Shown piece by piece: positions 1 through 13,600 of a stretch of 64,000 nucleotides of DNA. The stretch's first letter is position 1, and the number at the start of each line of letters is the position of its first letter. A program made the translations under genes and the position numbers. Under the pieces are notes generated by a model. It did no database searches. It had not been told where the DNA came from and worked only from the letters and a program-made list of their open reading frames with translations. The DNA lies in contig JAJEKB010000238.1 in assembly GCA_022393335.1 (NCBI GenBank), positions 1-64,000 of the forward strand, written 5' to 3'. Origin of the DNA: Macrotrachela quadricornifera (Eukaryota; Rotifera; Eurotatoria; Philodinida; Philodinidae).

Positions 1-776
1 CCAAAAATCAAATCATTTGTTGATGCTCAACGAAATCGTTTTCATCAATTGATTAGTAGTCAACGAATTCTTATAGAACATGCTAGTCTTGAACCTACTA
101 TGTGGTGGTTTCAAAATCATTTCTCTTCAAATCGTTATAATACACTTCTTGAACAACAAGTTAATATATTTCGAATGTTACATAATATTGATGCTATAGT
201 AAGTCTAATAAAAGCTTTTTATGATCTATTTTATGTATTATTTAGTTAATGCGTATAAACGAATGCTCAAATGATGATGAAGATCAAATAAAAAATCTTC
301 AAATATATGCTGCCGGTGGTTTGTTTATTCCTAATCTTCATACTGAACTAGCTGATTTAAGTCGACAATTAACTGGATGTCTTAGTCTGTGGTCATCATA
401 TTTTGCTCTTACTCAAACACGTTTTCATCGACTATTTCGTGATTGTACTTATAGTCGTACAGAATTGAATGACGGTGATCTTTTAAAACATGAACAACAT
501 CTTATTGAACTTCATCATACAATTCATCGTCTTCAACGTCAAAATCAACAATCACTTAATCGATTATTAGAACATTATCTCGATCAAGTAATTCGAGGAG
601 AGTCACTTTCAAATTTTGTACCGTATATTCATAATGATAAAGCAGATATAATCTTTATTGGTATATCGGCTATGTATTATTCAACAACTCAACTTGCCCT
701 ATCTGCATTAGCTTTAGGCGCAAATATTCATACTATTTTCGAACTTGAAACAACAAGTCTTTATCGCTCTTTTTAA
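1..776 (+). CDS. C-terminal part of a FUSC/aromatic-acid-exporter-like protein (partial)
   Basis: The gene runs in from the left edge and only its last two visible exons are present: 1-198 and 246-776, joined across a 47-bp GT-AG intron, with a stop at the end. The reading frame is open from base 1. The first part has a helix resembling the soluble domain of FUSC-type (ArAE/DUF2421) membrane proteins: 'EHASLEPTMWW' followed by 'YNTLLEQQVNIFRMLHNID'. The second exon is mostly helical, with His/Gln-rich amphipathic stretches and a short Ala/Leu-rich hydrophobic segment near the end (ALSALALGA). The N-terminal membrane domain that would confirm the family lies outside the window. The family call rests on motif resemblance recalled by eye, so substrate and location are unknown. 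It could be another helical cytoplasmic domain. Confidence 0.45.
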
Positions 777-2726
777 ATAATGTAAATATATAATGTAAAC
801 TTGCATTTTCAATGAATACTGAATATATAAGTATTTTTAATGAGTAATAGAGCAAATGAAAATTGCTTATATATATTTTTTAATTAAAATTCTTTGTCAA
901 CATAATTAATATATCTTTCATGAATTATTTCCATTGCACTTATATTATTTATAGTCGGTATATTTTCTTAAAATTTTCCATTGTAAGACTAGTACCACAG
1001 CTAGAGAAGAGTGAATGGCTGGTCATCGTTGTCTGATAATTTTTCTGGTAGTAGTGTAATAGAAGACAACAGTTCTAATCAAGAAGGAAGTACATAATAG
1101 CTTCTTTTTTTTTTGTTTCAAAACTTGTGCATGGGTAAGATTTTGTTTACAAAAGTTAAACAAAATATATCGGTAATAAATTACTTTTAGGTAATTACTG
1201 TCACAATCATTTTGTCACTAGTAGAAGGAACTACCAAAATCCTTTAAAAGTAAGAAAAAAAAATGCTTTTTACTACATTATTTTAACAAGTATTTCAATT
1301 TAGTTTTCAACAGATGTTTTACACACTTGACAAGCGTCAAGAATACTTTTAAGTGCATCTTTAAATAACAAAAGTGCTATTAAGTGTTTCTAAAAGTGTA
1401 AAAAGTACTCAAAGTCATTACAAAAAAAAAGTAAAAAAATGATGAAAAATGTTACTCTCGTCTGTTTTTTTACATGTACTCTTAACAGTTCTAAAAGAAG
1501 TTATTTTTGGGTGAATCTATATTATCAACTTTTTCTCTTATAAAGAATTGATTTTATGCACAAAATTTATTGAATTACATTTTACACTCATATGCGTCCG
1601 AAGAATCTGCACTGATTAATAATTAATGATATATGTATATTATGTTCGGAGAGTTTAGAATAAATAATATTTGAATGATGAAACAAACAATGCACTGATT
1701 TACATAGAATCGCAAATAAAAAAGATCGATCTCTTCTCTTGTACATATGTATATCGACTTGCAAGGCATAAGACTATTGGAATTAGATTGAACTAGTATG
1801 TAAATAAATAAATAAATAGATATATATGATTTCTCTGATCAAGAATAATAAATGTTGGAAACTGATCTGATTTCCTATGTATACTACTCAGAAATTCAAA
1901 TAAATCTTTCGACTATAACGTAACTATAGTTCGAATACTTCAAATCCTATTCCGTTTATTATAGTATACTAACATTGAGTGTAATTGTAACTATATCAAT
2001 GCATTATTTTGCAACTTATATATTGTCTCATTCAGTTTTATTCTCACATTATGACAATTGAAGGAAATAGTTTTCTATTCTTCAATCTTGTACAGTTTGT
2101 TATTTATTCAATTAGCATTAGCTGATCTAGTTAGGATCTAACCATTTACAATCATTGGAAAAAATAAAAATTTGCTAACGGATATTATCTCATCTAATTA
2201 ATTCTTGAAAGTATATATATAACTAATTACTAAAATTTTATATAAAATCGATAGTATATACCTTTGATTAAACATTCCTCTTGTATATTTATCTCAATCT
2301 AATACTGCTATTGTTTTGTAAATTCTAATAAGATCAAGGAAAACACAACAGAATGGAGAGAAAAATTGTTCTAGTGTAGTGCGACATCTTGGTATCATAT
2401 CATTTATTTGACAAAATCTTTTCTATTTATTCTGACTGACTGCTTATTAGTACAGCATGCATGTTTTCCATCAATGGATCTATTGGTTGCACTAGAAAAT
2501 TTTTCATTTCTTTGATAACCTTTGTCCTTGAAAGTACATAGTTATTTTCTAATCGTTTCATTATATACTTTTCTTTTGGAAATATTTAGATAATATATTC
2601 TATAATGGACAAAAAATGAAAAATTTGTTTTCTTCCAATTAAAATGTAATATTTGAAATAATTTTTTTCAAATTTTTTACATGTATTTTTTCTTCTTGTT
2701 TTATTTATAGTTCATTATTTTTTAAC
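777..2726. other. Intergenic, no gene seen
   Basis: About 1.95 kb of AT-rich spacer between the FUSC-like gene and the MMD-like gene. It holds only stop-rich frames, a short TAAA-type tract near 1803-1817 and scattered poly-T runs. A pyrimidine-rich stretch ending in AG at 2709-2710 lies 16 bases before the next start codon and looks like a splice acceptor. Confidence 0.6.
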
Positions 2727-3785
2727 ATGCATATTCAAAAACGTGGTGCCAATGTACATATCTATGGTAATTGTGTTCAAACATCACCAGTACAAACTAA
2801 ACAAAAACACCACAAATGTTGGCGTCGATTTATGAATGAACGAGCAATTGATCGAGCTTATATACCTACAGTCTACGGTATATTAATTTTTCATTCAATT
2901 TTAATCGTATGTATATAAACATTCTTCTTATAGAACATGCAGCAAATTGTTTAACACATGGTTGTCTTATTATTCCATCTTTTATTGCTGCTCAACGACT
3001 TGTAGTTCGTGCAAAAACATCAGCAGAATATTGGAGTAGTATCATTTATGGCAATGCTCTCATTTTACTCTTTTCTTTTTCCACTGTCTTTCACTGTTCA
3101 TGCTTTCATCCGGCATATAGGTATAAATGAAATATTTATTATTTATTAAATAAATAATGAAAATATTTTATTTATTATTTCTTTTTCCATAGCGATTCAA
3201 GAATAAGACATTTATTACATCGTATTGATCGAGCTGTTATTTATATTTTTATTAGTTCGAGTTATACACCATGGTAAAAATGAAATGATATTTTTTCTAT
3301 AATATTTTTTATTTTCATTTCGAATTTTCAAGGCTTCTTTTACGTCCAGCACAAAATGTTTCAACAACTACTACAATAACTATCGTTTGGATCATGGCTT
3401 TATTAGGCATAACATATCAGATTTTATATCATGAAAAATATAAATTACTTGAAACATGTTGTTATATTGTAGTAGGTCTTTTTCCTGCTATTGTTATAAT
3501 AGATATGGTATGTTTGTATAAATATATTTAAAAAAAACAAAATGTAATTATTTTTATATTTATTTATTTTAGGTTGAACATGAAGGTTTAATTGAAATGG
3601 GTGTTGGTGGTTTTATGTTTCTTTCAGGTGTTGTTTTCTTTAAATGTGATGGTATTATACCATTTGCACATGCTATTTGGCATTGTTTTGTATTTTTTGG
3701 CGCTGCTATTCATTACTATGCAGTTTATAATTATCTTATTACATCATCATCACTTAGAACAGATCCTATGACAAAAAAATATTAG
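2727..3785 (+). CDS. MMD: PAQR-family protein, MMD/PAQR10-11 type (monocyte to macrophage differentiation factor homologue)
   Basis: Five exons (2727-2877, 2934-3120, 3193-3273, 3333-3507, 3573-3785) join to 268 codons with all frames consistent. The protein is a seven-helix PAQR membrane protein close to vertebrate MMD/MMD2, which sit in Golgi and endomembranes. Conserved features: the N-terminal 'RFMNERAI' block, 'YEHAANCLTHG' opening helix 1, 'STVFH' (metal-site Ser/His), 'IDRAVIYIFIS.SYTPW' carrying the conserved Asp, 'LYHEKYK', and 'FFKCDGIIPFAHAIWH' with the HxxxH pair. The Ser-Asp-His metal-site residues typical of the CREST/PAQR superfamily are all present, so it should be an intact fold. 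The length matches the vertebrate proteins. An acceptor-like AG at 2709-2710 suggests a spliced 5' leader. The ligand or enzymatic activity of MMD proteins is not settled. Confidence 0.93.
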
Positions 3786-4282
3786 TTTTGTTATGGAATA
3801 AGTTTCAAGATTTTGATCAAAATCTTTGATTTTATTGTCTGATATATTTGTTAATATTTATATAATGAATGCATCTATATACAATTTGAATATGATCTAT
3901 TTTATAACAATATCGAAACGTTTGTAATATTATTCTCTATTTTGTAAACAGTGGATTTTTTTGTCTCACGCTGATGTTTCGTTGTTTTTTCTATATTCTT
4001 ATGCAGAATAATTACTTTTTTTTTTGTGTATCCCACTTTGCTTTATGTTTTAAGTATAGCAATATTTATATTCCGTTTTTTTGTTCTTTCGAATGAGAAT
4101 AGACAACATTTGTAACCTGAAATGAAACATTGTAGTTGGAAGAATATTATTTTATTTATTCACTTGAAATATAAAAAAAAAATTATATAAGACTCTGTAT
4201 TTTTATAAGGCAAAGTTGAATAAAAATAAGATAAATGTATTCACAATATTGAAAAGATAATTCAAAAATAAAAAAAGAATAT
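3786..4282. other. Intergenic between convergent MMD and SMKR1 3' ends
   Basis: AT-rich 3' flank of both genes, with poly-T runs near 4016-4023 and no coding signal seen. It probably contains the polyadenylation sites of both genes. Confidence 0.5.
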
Positions 4283-4585
4283 TTATGATTTCTTCTTTTT
4301 CTTCTTCTTCTTGCCCTTTTTAGCTCCTTCCCATGGAAAACCTCGTGCATCTAAACAATCGGCAACATTATGACATATATAATATGCATTAATAATAGCA
4401 GCTGGTGATAAAACATCAACTTCTGGACGTTCTTCAGCACTTTTAGCACGAATTTTACGTTTTTTTGAGGCACTTGGTGAACGTGCTGTTTTAGCTGATT
4501 TGGACTTTTTTGTTGGCTACATATATATACATATATATATATAAATAAAAATACTAAAAAAAAGTTTATTATAATTTCTTACCAT
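4283..4585 (-). CDS. SMKR1: Small lysine-rich protein 1 homologue
   Basis: Two exons on the minus strand: 4583-4585, contributing only the ATG, and 4283-4516, separated by a 66-bp intron containing an AT repeat. The product is 78 residues. It begins with a Lys/Ser/Arg-rich stretch ([20 protein letters not shown]), then the family core '[20 protein letters not shown]' followed by [15 protein letters not shown], and ends in a run of lysines before TAA. The core is what I recognise from vertebrate SMKR1, a short protein with no assigned enzymatic role. The start codon is exactly split from the rest by the intron, so the first coding exon adds one residue. The gene is convergent with MMD and head-to-head with GIPC. 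Confidence 0.8.
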
Positions 4586-5067
4586 AATCGACGATAAAAA
4601 ATGAAAAATTTTTAAAACTGTATTTGATTTAACATAATGTTAGAATATGTCGAATTTTTTTATATTCTTTTCTTCTATAATAACAACATTCTTATAAGGG
4701 CTTCAAGTACAAAAACACACAAATACTAGATGATGAAAGTTTTCTTTTTTTTATATTCTAAATAATAACCATAACTGTATATGTTGTCAAGGAGGACATT
4801 CACTTTTACAATATTTTTTATTAAAATCATCCTTTTTTTCATTGTTTGAAAAACTCAACCAATCAAATATATGTTTGTCATCAAATCCTTTTTTTTTATT
4901 TATTCATCCGACTTCAAATAAAGATTTGAGAAAGACGAAACTCATATTGACATAAGGTTACCTGTGAATATATAACAGTATATTCGCTTTTTTATATCAT
5001 CGGATGTTATTACAACATTTAAATAATATTATTTTAATCATAGATATATAATTTCTTTATTTATATC
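4586..5067. promoter_or_regulatory. Shared 482-bp divergent spacer of SMKR1 and GIPC
   Basis: The only sequence between two start codons on opposite strands, so it must hold the 5' ends and probably both promoters. It is AT-rich with poly-T tracts. No clear TATA or initiator could be assigned. An acceptor-like 'atcatag' ends at 5043, 24 bases before the GIPC ATG. Confidence 0.4.
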
Positions 5068-6397
5068 ATGCCAATTTTTCGCTCACGAAAATCGAAAAAA
5101 AAAGATTCTGTAAGTGATGTTATCTCAACATCATCATCAGCAACAACAACATATGAAAATACAAGTTCATCCGCTTCAAATTCTTCGAAAAAATCACCAC
5201 GAAATTCTCAATCTTCTTCAAATAATCGTCCTCCAGCAACTACTGATTCTTCTAATCGTAATCAACAACATGATCAACCAAAACTTGTATTTCATTGTCA
5301 ATTAGCACATGGTAGTCCAACTGGTCTAATATCAAGTTTTAGTAATGCTAAAGGATTATATCAAAAAGTAGCTGATTGTTTTGAAATACCAGCATCAACA
5401 GTATGAATTATATTATATCGAAAAAAAACACCAATATTTATCTTATTTTTTTTTTTGCTTTTAAGATTCTATTCTGTACATTAAATACACATAAAATTGA
5501 TATGAATAAATTATTAGGTGGACAACTTGGTTTAGAAGATTTAATATTTGCACATGTTAAAGGACAAACAAAAGAAATAGATATTGTTAAATCTGAAATG
5601 GCTCTTGGATTGACTATTACAGATAATGGAGCAGGTTTGTTTTACTTTTTTTCTTATTTTATAATAAAACAAAAACAAATTATTTTTATTTATTTCTTTA
5701 TAAATTAGGTTATGCTTTTATTAAACGAATTAATGAAGGAAGTGTTATTGATCGACTTAAAAATTATATTAAAGTTGGTGATCATATTGAAAAAATAAAT
5801 GATAAATCAGTTGTTGATACACGACATTTTGAAGTAGCTCAAATGTTAAAAGATATTCCTGTTGGTGCAACATTTAAATTACGTTTAATTGAACCAAATG
5901 CTTTTGGATTTCGTATGATAATAAATTATATTTTATTTAAAAAAATGAATTTTTTTCTTATAGAAATTGAACCAGCTAAACGTGGTCGTAAGCCAAGCGA
6001 TGTGAATAGTGGTACCAAAACTCTTCGTTTTAAAGCTGATGGTAAAGCAAGTATTGAAGAAGTTAATGATACAATGACAAAAGCTATTGATCGTATTAAT
6101 AATATTCTTGAAACTTATATGAATATAAATGATTCTGATCTTGGTACATATATTTAATTTTTAAAGTATTCTTATATAAATTTATATTCTTTTTTTCTGT
6201 TATTTTTAGCACGACAAATTTGGGATTTAGCAGAAAATAAAAAAAATCCAAGTGATTTTGCTATGGCTATCGATGAATCAGAATTAGGTTCATTTAATTT
6301 TACAGATGAATTTATTTTTGATTTATGGGCTGCAATTGATGATATTAAAGCTGGACGAATACAAGAAGAAAAAGATTTTGAAGTTGAACGATTATAG
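5068..6397 (+). CDS. GIPC1: GIPC PDZ-domain adaptor (GAIP-interacting protein, C terminus)
   Basis: Five exons (5068-5400, 5466-5634, 5709-5912, 5964-6143, 6210-6397) join to 357 codons with no frame conflict. A Ser/Asn-rich, Lys-rich leader of about 75 residues precedes the GIPC homology 1 region ('[14 protein letters not shown]', '[18 protein letters not shown]', '[13 protein letters not shown]'). The central PDZ domain follows ('[18 protein letters not shown]', 'GSVIDR', '[10 protein letters not shown]'), then the GH2 region that binds myosin VI in vertebrates ('[14 protein letters not shown]' and the C-terminal '[18 protein letters not shown]'). GIPC couples receptor tails, including plexins, to myosin VI on endocytic vesicles. 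All parts of the family architecture are present. Which vertebrate paralogue (1-3) it matches cannot be decided by eye. Confidence 0.96.
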
Positions 6398-9322
6398 AAT
6401 ATAATGAATTATTTTATTTATTTCTTTTTTTCAAGTCAAAACCGGTGCATAATTAATTTGTTTTTCTTCTAATATATTTATTAAACTAGAACAACGAATA
6501 AAATTGATATTCAATAATAAAATATATACAAAAGAACATCTTTATCATTTGTAAATATATTTCTTTTTTTTTTTCTCTAGTCTTTTTTTTTGAATAAGCT
6601 ATGATAATGACAAAAGAATGTGTTGTTTTTATTACATATAATATTCTCTATCACTTTTAATTTGTTTTTTTTTCTTTTAATATACTTATTGTTTTATTAT
6701 TATATGTAACGAAATTAACTTGTCCATTCCTTTGTTTTTTATTCATGAGAATTAAAACAAAACAATGAACAAACCTTTTCAAGATAGATTTAAATATACT
6801 CATTGTTTCTTTGTTGTTTTTTTATATTGATTATTTTATCAAATAATGTATCTAAATTTTTTTTTATATTACTCTAATTGAATAATTATATAAAATAAAC
6901 GTGATGAGGAAAAAAAATTGATTTTGTCTATTCTGGTTCCTTATCAAGCAGAGAGACATGACTTTTTGCATATTTATCATTGAGATAGTCATTTGACGTA
7001 AGTTCTTATCACATGTGTCAGTAGCAACATATTTGATGAATTTAAAGTCCAGAAAAAGAATTTTTAAAATAAAACTATTGAAATTATAATCTCTATAATT
7101 GATATTTTAAATTGAATGAACATTTAGTTATATTGATAAAGTACTTGTTATTCTTTTTTTTTTTAAAGTGTTATAATCAGATCGATGATAATAATAATCT
7201 TATTGTTTTTTTCTATTTGAATACATCCTTATTCTATTTAACAAACAATTTTTTTATCATATAATACATCGATGTTCATTCAATTACATTTTGAACACTA
7301 GAGAATTCTTTGTCTTCTTCAAAAATTAATCGAAGTTTGGTGTTATCAACTAACATGTCAATTGCAATATATTATGTTTGCATGTCAACTGTTATCCTTC
7401 GACAGATGGAATAACGATCAATAATAAGAATGCCGCTAATATAACAATAACTAGAAAAATCATACAAAAATATACAAAAATGAAGATGTATTGACCGTAA
7501 ATATAACTAGTGATGCTTATAGAGATTCTAGATCAACTGATTCAATTCTTCTTTAAGATTAGTTTATGATGAGATCATATTCAACTGTTGTTAAATATAT
7601 AAAAGAATATTTAAGTCTTCTCAATTGATAGATGTGTATGCGTGCGTGTGCACGTTGATTACCGCTGGGAGGCGGAATGTGAATGATACAATTTACTGAA
7701 TAAGTGACTGTAGATGAGGAAATCAGCGCACACACACACAAAATCACTTTAAATGAATTTCGATACCCTACCATCTGTGCATATGCATAATTAGACGAGG
7801 GGAAACACTTCAAGTTCTTTTAGCCGGAAAACACAACAGTCATGGCCTCACATATTACCATCACCAAACTAATTGCCTTTTGCAACACATATATATGTAT
7901 ACATTCTCAAGAGAAGAAAAAGATGACCCTACCGGCGGTACAAGGCCACGGTAGATCACGGTTCGACAAGCAGTTAATCATGTCGTAGAAACTCATTAGT
8001 TAGATCGAGTCAGCATCACATACCAAAGGAAAAAGCACGTTCATCATGATAGAACACATATAATAAGCATTTCTTTTTTTTTTCTTCTTTTAACTTATCG
8101 TTTTGTTTCTCAAGTGGATGGTTGGAATCAAATTGAAAACAGATATATCAACAGTAGCAAATAGAAAAGTCGTTTAATTGTCTGTCTGACATGGCAATGA
8201 ACCTTATACAAACACAAAACGATATATGTTCATGTCATCAGAATGATGAATGATTCAATCAAAAACAAATAATAATTTTCTCAACATTCTTCTGTTTCTC
8301 TATAACTCAGCTGATCAACTGTAAAGAAACATCTGGTGACCGAATACACATTGAAAAAATTTGTTGTGTATTCTAATTGACTACTTCTTCAATACTTTGA
8401 TCTTAAACGTACTTTGGCGATCGCTTGCGTGACAAAAAGACGCTTGGCGCCGGCTAGTTCGCCGGCATTAATATGTGCATCATGCGATGATATAATTGGT
8501 ATTCGTACCTATTCTTTCGCTTTCTCTCCCTCTTCTCTCTCGCACTCTCTCTCCCTCTGTCTCCTTGCTTTTTTCTTCTGTCCTGAAATAAAGACCATCA
8601 ACCTCATAGATCGTTTGGCTTCCAAATGAGATGTGTTATCAATTAGACTGAGTGGTTGCGGTCGAAACTCTTGAACGTTGGAAGGTAAATAAACGATCGT
8701 TTTGGTTATATTTGGTCTAAAGAGTGAATTTCAATGTTTTACTTTTTCCTTCAACTCTCTTTCCTTCACTCTCAGTGGTCATACAACACATATTTATATT
8801 ATATTCATCTCATCATTGTAAATGCCGATGGCTTTTTGCAGTAGTTGTAGTAGTTTGCATCATATATATGTATAATAGAGAGAATGACAAGTATTGAATA
8901 CATCATCCTAAAGTTCTCGATGATAACAATAGTATGAGAACATCACCGTTTTGAGACAAAACGTCGTGTTCAATGAACCTTACATGAGTAATAGGAAGTC
9001 TTTTCATTCATCTTTTTATTCTTAGTTTTTTTTTCTTGTTTAATCCGGACAAAGACACAAGTAGTACCGTTTCCGTGTCTTCAAGTGACAGTGTGATTTC
9101 CGAGTTTTGATTCTTACTTGTCCTTTACGTCACATTTGTCCTTCTTCTTCTTCTCATGTTCATTTACACACTAAAAATTCTAATAAGAAATTCAATCTAT
9201 CTTTCCATACAAATAAAAATACGTTCACAGATGGACAGAGAAAGAATATGGTCTCCTGCGGCGACAACTATTTGACCTAATTATTTCACTTTCGTCCACT
9301 ATTTGCGTTAATGTCTTTTCTT

Positions 9323-9349
9323 TTATCATTATCATTATCATTATCATTA
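9323..9349. repeat. ATCATT-type microsatellite
   Basis: Several back-to-back copies of a six-base ATCATT unit in the long spacer before plexin. Confidence 0.8.
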
Positions 9350-10186
9350 ACACTGTATCAATGTGAACCAACTAGTTCAACAATTACATTTTTTTTTGTG
9401 GTAATTCTTCTATTTGAACAAATTTTTAAGTCCTGTGTAGATAATAATAGATTTGCCTCTTGTCTTGTCAATTGATGAAAGAAAATCGATCGTTTGGCCG
9501 GCATTGCCGCCCTTCTTCTTTTTTTCGTCTTCTCCGTTTATATCGAAGCCACTTTAAAGAACGTCAATCGTTCTTTTTTTCTTCATCTTCTTCTCCTCCT
9601 TTTTTTTTTCTATATACGCCCATTACAATTGAACGACGCGTTTTATTTCAACAATAGAGTACTCGTAAAAGAGAGTACCTCCTGTTTTAATGATTTGGCC
9701 TGTTCTATTCGTCGCTTTGTTGTAACAATTTCACACCGAGAGTACGTATATGTACATATATTTTTAAAGAAATATGAGAGAAATATTGACCATCATTACC
9801 ACCCCATCATCATTTTCTTATAAATTCGTTTAAGAAGAAACCAAGCCCCTTTATTAATTATTTTCTTTTTTTTATATTCAATTATGCCATCAAAATCATT
9901 CACATATTTGGACAAGTAAGTTTCCCGTCTGTCAATCAGTTTGATGAACCGTATAAACGATGTATTTATTGTGTAATACTTAAAAATTATTGAGGATATA
10001 CATAGTATATTCATCATAGCTTTTAGTTATTCATTGAGTATATAGATTTCAAATAGTAGAATGAAATAATAAATAAGACAGATTTCGACTTATGATTGTG
10101 TCATGTTGCGCATACGCTTGATATAAAAAAAGCGCCTGTCTGTCTTGTCATCTCACTGAACAAACTCGCAATGTAATATGGTTGCA

Positions 10187-10212
10187 ATCATCATCATCAT
10201 CATCATCATCAT
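10187..10212. repeat. CAT trinucleotide microsatellite
   Basis: Uninterrupted run of CAT units, followed after a single break by two more. Noncoding context. Confidence 0.85.
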
Positions 10213-10600
10213 ATCATCATTGATGTATATGAACTGCCTCTCGGACAGTAAAGGCGATCGAGCGAGTAGTATACATATTTATAATAATATATCATTGTAA
10301 GAACGTGCTTTTATGACAAAATCACGTTTATTTTTCTTTTCTTATCTAAAAATTTCTTACTTTAAAAGATATTATTTCTTATTCTGAATGAACATTAATT
10401 TCTTATTAGAAAATCTACTATCATTTATGTATATTAACTTTTTCACATCTTCTTGTTAAATCGGATACCTGATCATCTTCAAAGCGCATCTCTGATTTTG
10501 TTTTTTTTCGTCTTTAATAACAAATCTACTGTATTGTTTATGAGAAAGAAAGTCGTCAGCACGTCTTAGATTAGCTTGATCTTTCTTTCTCTTTCTTTTT

Positions 10601-10620
10601 CTCTCTCTCTCTCTCTCTCT
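10601..10620. repeat. CT dinucleotide microsatellite
   Basis: Ten perfect CT units at the end of a longer pyrimidine-rich stretch beginning near 10580. Confidence 0.85.
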
Positions 10621-13600
10621 GTTCGTCTACTCGATCCATTGTCGACGATTGATCTGATGACTGTGGGAGATAACTACTTCTCTTCTTTTTTTTTGGTACT
10701 TGCCTGTGGCATCTCGGATCTTGCGTCACATCTCCGCTGTGACCGCTGTTACTAGTGCTGTATGCACACTACCATTGCTCCACCCTAATGATAGCCACTG
10801 CTATTCTATTCCACCAATAATGAAGAAGTAAGTTGAAATCTTTTGTTTCGCTCTATCTATTCATCATCCTTGACGAGATTTTATGCTAGATTGATTTGCT
10901 CATATTGATGGTGTTTAGTTCAAGTATATCTATCTTTTACAGTGTCAACATACATTGTATACATAGTGCAGAAGATTAATGTGCTCGAAATATAGAGACG
11001 ATGACTAGATATGCGCATGTGCAGTGAGAAAGTCATTATATAATGAATAGGATCTGATCAACATACATATCTATCTATTTTCATATATGATCAGCAAAGT
11101 TAGCTCAATGCCATATATTATTTCATTGCTTAAGTAAAAAGAAATGAGAAAAAACAAAAAAAAAAAATTCCAGATAAACTGATTACATCATCTTCAATGA
11201 GACTAATGAACGGGAGTTGTTGCCGTCATTGTCATTTCAACTCCATTACAGTCTCATGTAAACGAGACAAGATCGCATCACTTCTCACTACTATCTAACA
11301 TATAAAATGCTGTAAGGAGCCTAACGTCGCGCTGTTGGTGATGATAACAGTAGTGTACAATGTTTACATAAGTAATTGTTGTTTATAGTAGAAAAGAGAA
11401 GCAAAAAATGATAGATAGATAGATATGCATATCTTCATAACTCTCTCGGTTTTTTTTTCTGGTTGTTGTTGTATTCATTGAGCAATAAGAGAAGCACGAT
11501 ACCATTTATTTATTCATTCTTCTTTCTTTTTAAAGCTAAGAACTATGTAAAGAAATATCTAATTTGTTATGATTGCACATTAGAAGTTGCTTTATGGTTT
11601 GCTTTAGACATAAAATAATCGACATCGCACGCGTACGCACGTACACAGGCTTGAGACGACCGACGGACAACATGATGAATAAATCAAATTGTTCACGGAC
11701 GAAATCGACACACATACAATATATAGAAAGACAGTGTCGAATTAGAATAACTAACACAATTATGCTATATGAGTCTGTATTGGGTTGTCGCCGCTGTTCG
11801 TTTGATAATGCAATCTTCTCTCTTATAATAATGGTGGTCAGTTGATTTCTATGCTTGTCTATGTCTCTTTTTCTCTAATCGGATGTCAGTGTTTCCGAAT
11901 CAAATCAATAATAGTAAACGATGGTGACCCTTTTATAATTATTTTTTCTTGTTATCTTTTTTATTTGATACAATTCTTGCCTCTCTCTATAAAAACGCAT
12001 ATAAAAATATATATGTATATATTGCATGTGGAATGTGTGAAGAGATGACCATCATCTCTCTTCATCTATGATCGCGTGATGCTTGAGTGTGCATGTGTGT
12101 ATGTATATATATATATATATGTGTGTCTCATCACAGACATGGTATGCCACAAGAGGAATATATTTACATATACGCCATGCAAAATCGATGTATATATATA
12201 TATATATGTTTTGTAGCGAATCTAATTGCTTGTTAAAGTCGTGTTATGTGTCGTCTAATCCTTTACGCCACCATCATCAGTCTGTATGTGTCACCACAAG
12301 GGAATTAACTTATTCGTTGTGAACATGTCAGACAGCTTGATTTTATAGTACTTGTTTCAAACACAGTTTGAGGCATCTAATCGATCTCTCTTTCTTTTTT
12401 CTTTCTTATATTTTTATTCTGTCTGTCTGTCTATTAGTCTAAAGTTGATTGACGTACGTTCAAGTTGAATAGTAGCAACAGTAAAGACAATTTGTTTTGA
12501 GTGGTGCATGGTTGCTTATCTATAATAATAATGATGATGATTGTAGTTTGTTATGGAATAAGAGAATAAGGAAAAGCCTTGACGAGATACTGATATTTGA
12601 TACATAGACAATTATTAGTGCAAATGCTCATCTTCATCATCTTCGCTTCTATTTCCTTCGATTAGTTTGACGTATTTAGATGAATCTATTATTGTCTGCA
12701 TATAATTAAAAAACGAGGCGAGAGATTCAACAGTTGTTGCCATTGTATAAATATATGTGACTTTTAACTTTAGCTTTTGAATACTATCATAATAGTGTGT
12801 ATGCACGTGAATGTCCAATGAATATAATGTCCATCAGTAAGAACAACAATGTGAAACGGAAATCGATTAGACTCTTTCTCTCTCTCTCTCTTTTTTCTTC
12901 TCATTTAATGTCTGACTATTGAGATGAACATCCAATTCTCTTAGTCTTTTGTCTTGCCGTCGTTCCACTCTCTCGGGAGATTGTCGAATTTCCTCTTGTC
13001 GTCTGTCTATTCCCAGGTATTGTGTCTAACTATTTCTATTACTACGACTATAGTTGCTTCATTCGTGCATCGCCGAGTAATTGAGACATGTTCCGGTTTA
13101 AGCCTGTTTTCCGGATTTTGTTTTTTTTCTACTCTCGATCATGCACACGCGCTTGAACGCTTATACTGTATTGTTTCACATTATTTTTCATTGTTATTGT
13201 ATGCAAAGAATCTTGATTCCACATGAATAAATGTATTGTTCAACATACGTAAGTTTTCACACCTGAAAACTTTCTCTTCCTTTTTTTTTCTCTTATATAC
13301 ATATATCTGTAGGCATTATTCAAAAATTATCATTTTAAACTAACAGAAAAAAAAAATCGTTTGTTTCAAAAAAGATAAGACGATATATTCATATGCAGAC
13401 AACAATGATAATGGGTGATGAGTGAAATCGTATGTATATGCATACATATATGTATGTATATATAAACGTTTGCGATGATACTAACCGTTGATGACACATA
13501 TGACACGAGGCGGCGAGACACCGTTATTTGATAATTGGTATTGGTCTTAGTTTAGAAAAAAAAAAATGAGAAAAACTTCCTTTGTTTTATTCATCATTGG

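Noticed and set aside
8416..8470. GCGATCGC and GCCGGC palindromes in a GC-rich patch
   Set aside because: Short self-complementary words that occur by chance in a GC patch; kept only as a note in the region description.
8414..8629. 71-codon plus frame upstream of plexin with Ser/Leu repeats
   Set aside because: Translation of simple pyrimidine sequence; no domain, and stop codons in neighbouring frames look random.
9460..9823. Two overlapping frames rich in Phe/Ser/Leu
   Set aside because: Both read the same T/C-rich tract and have no protein-like composition.
9323..10212. Regular short repeats that could suggest an array
   Set aside because: Simple microsatellites without unique spacers, so not CRISPR-like; the genome is eukaryotic.
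11536..12322. Overlapping short frames on both strands
   Set aside because: Opposite-strand frames of similar length over AT/GT repeats, with no conserved motif.
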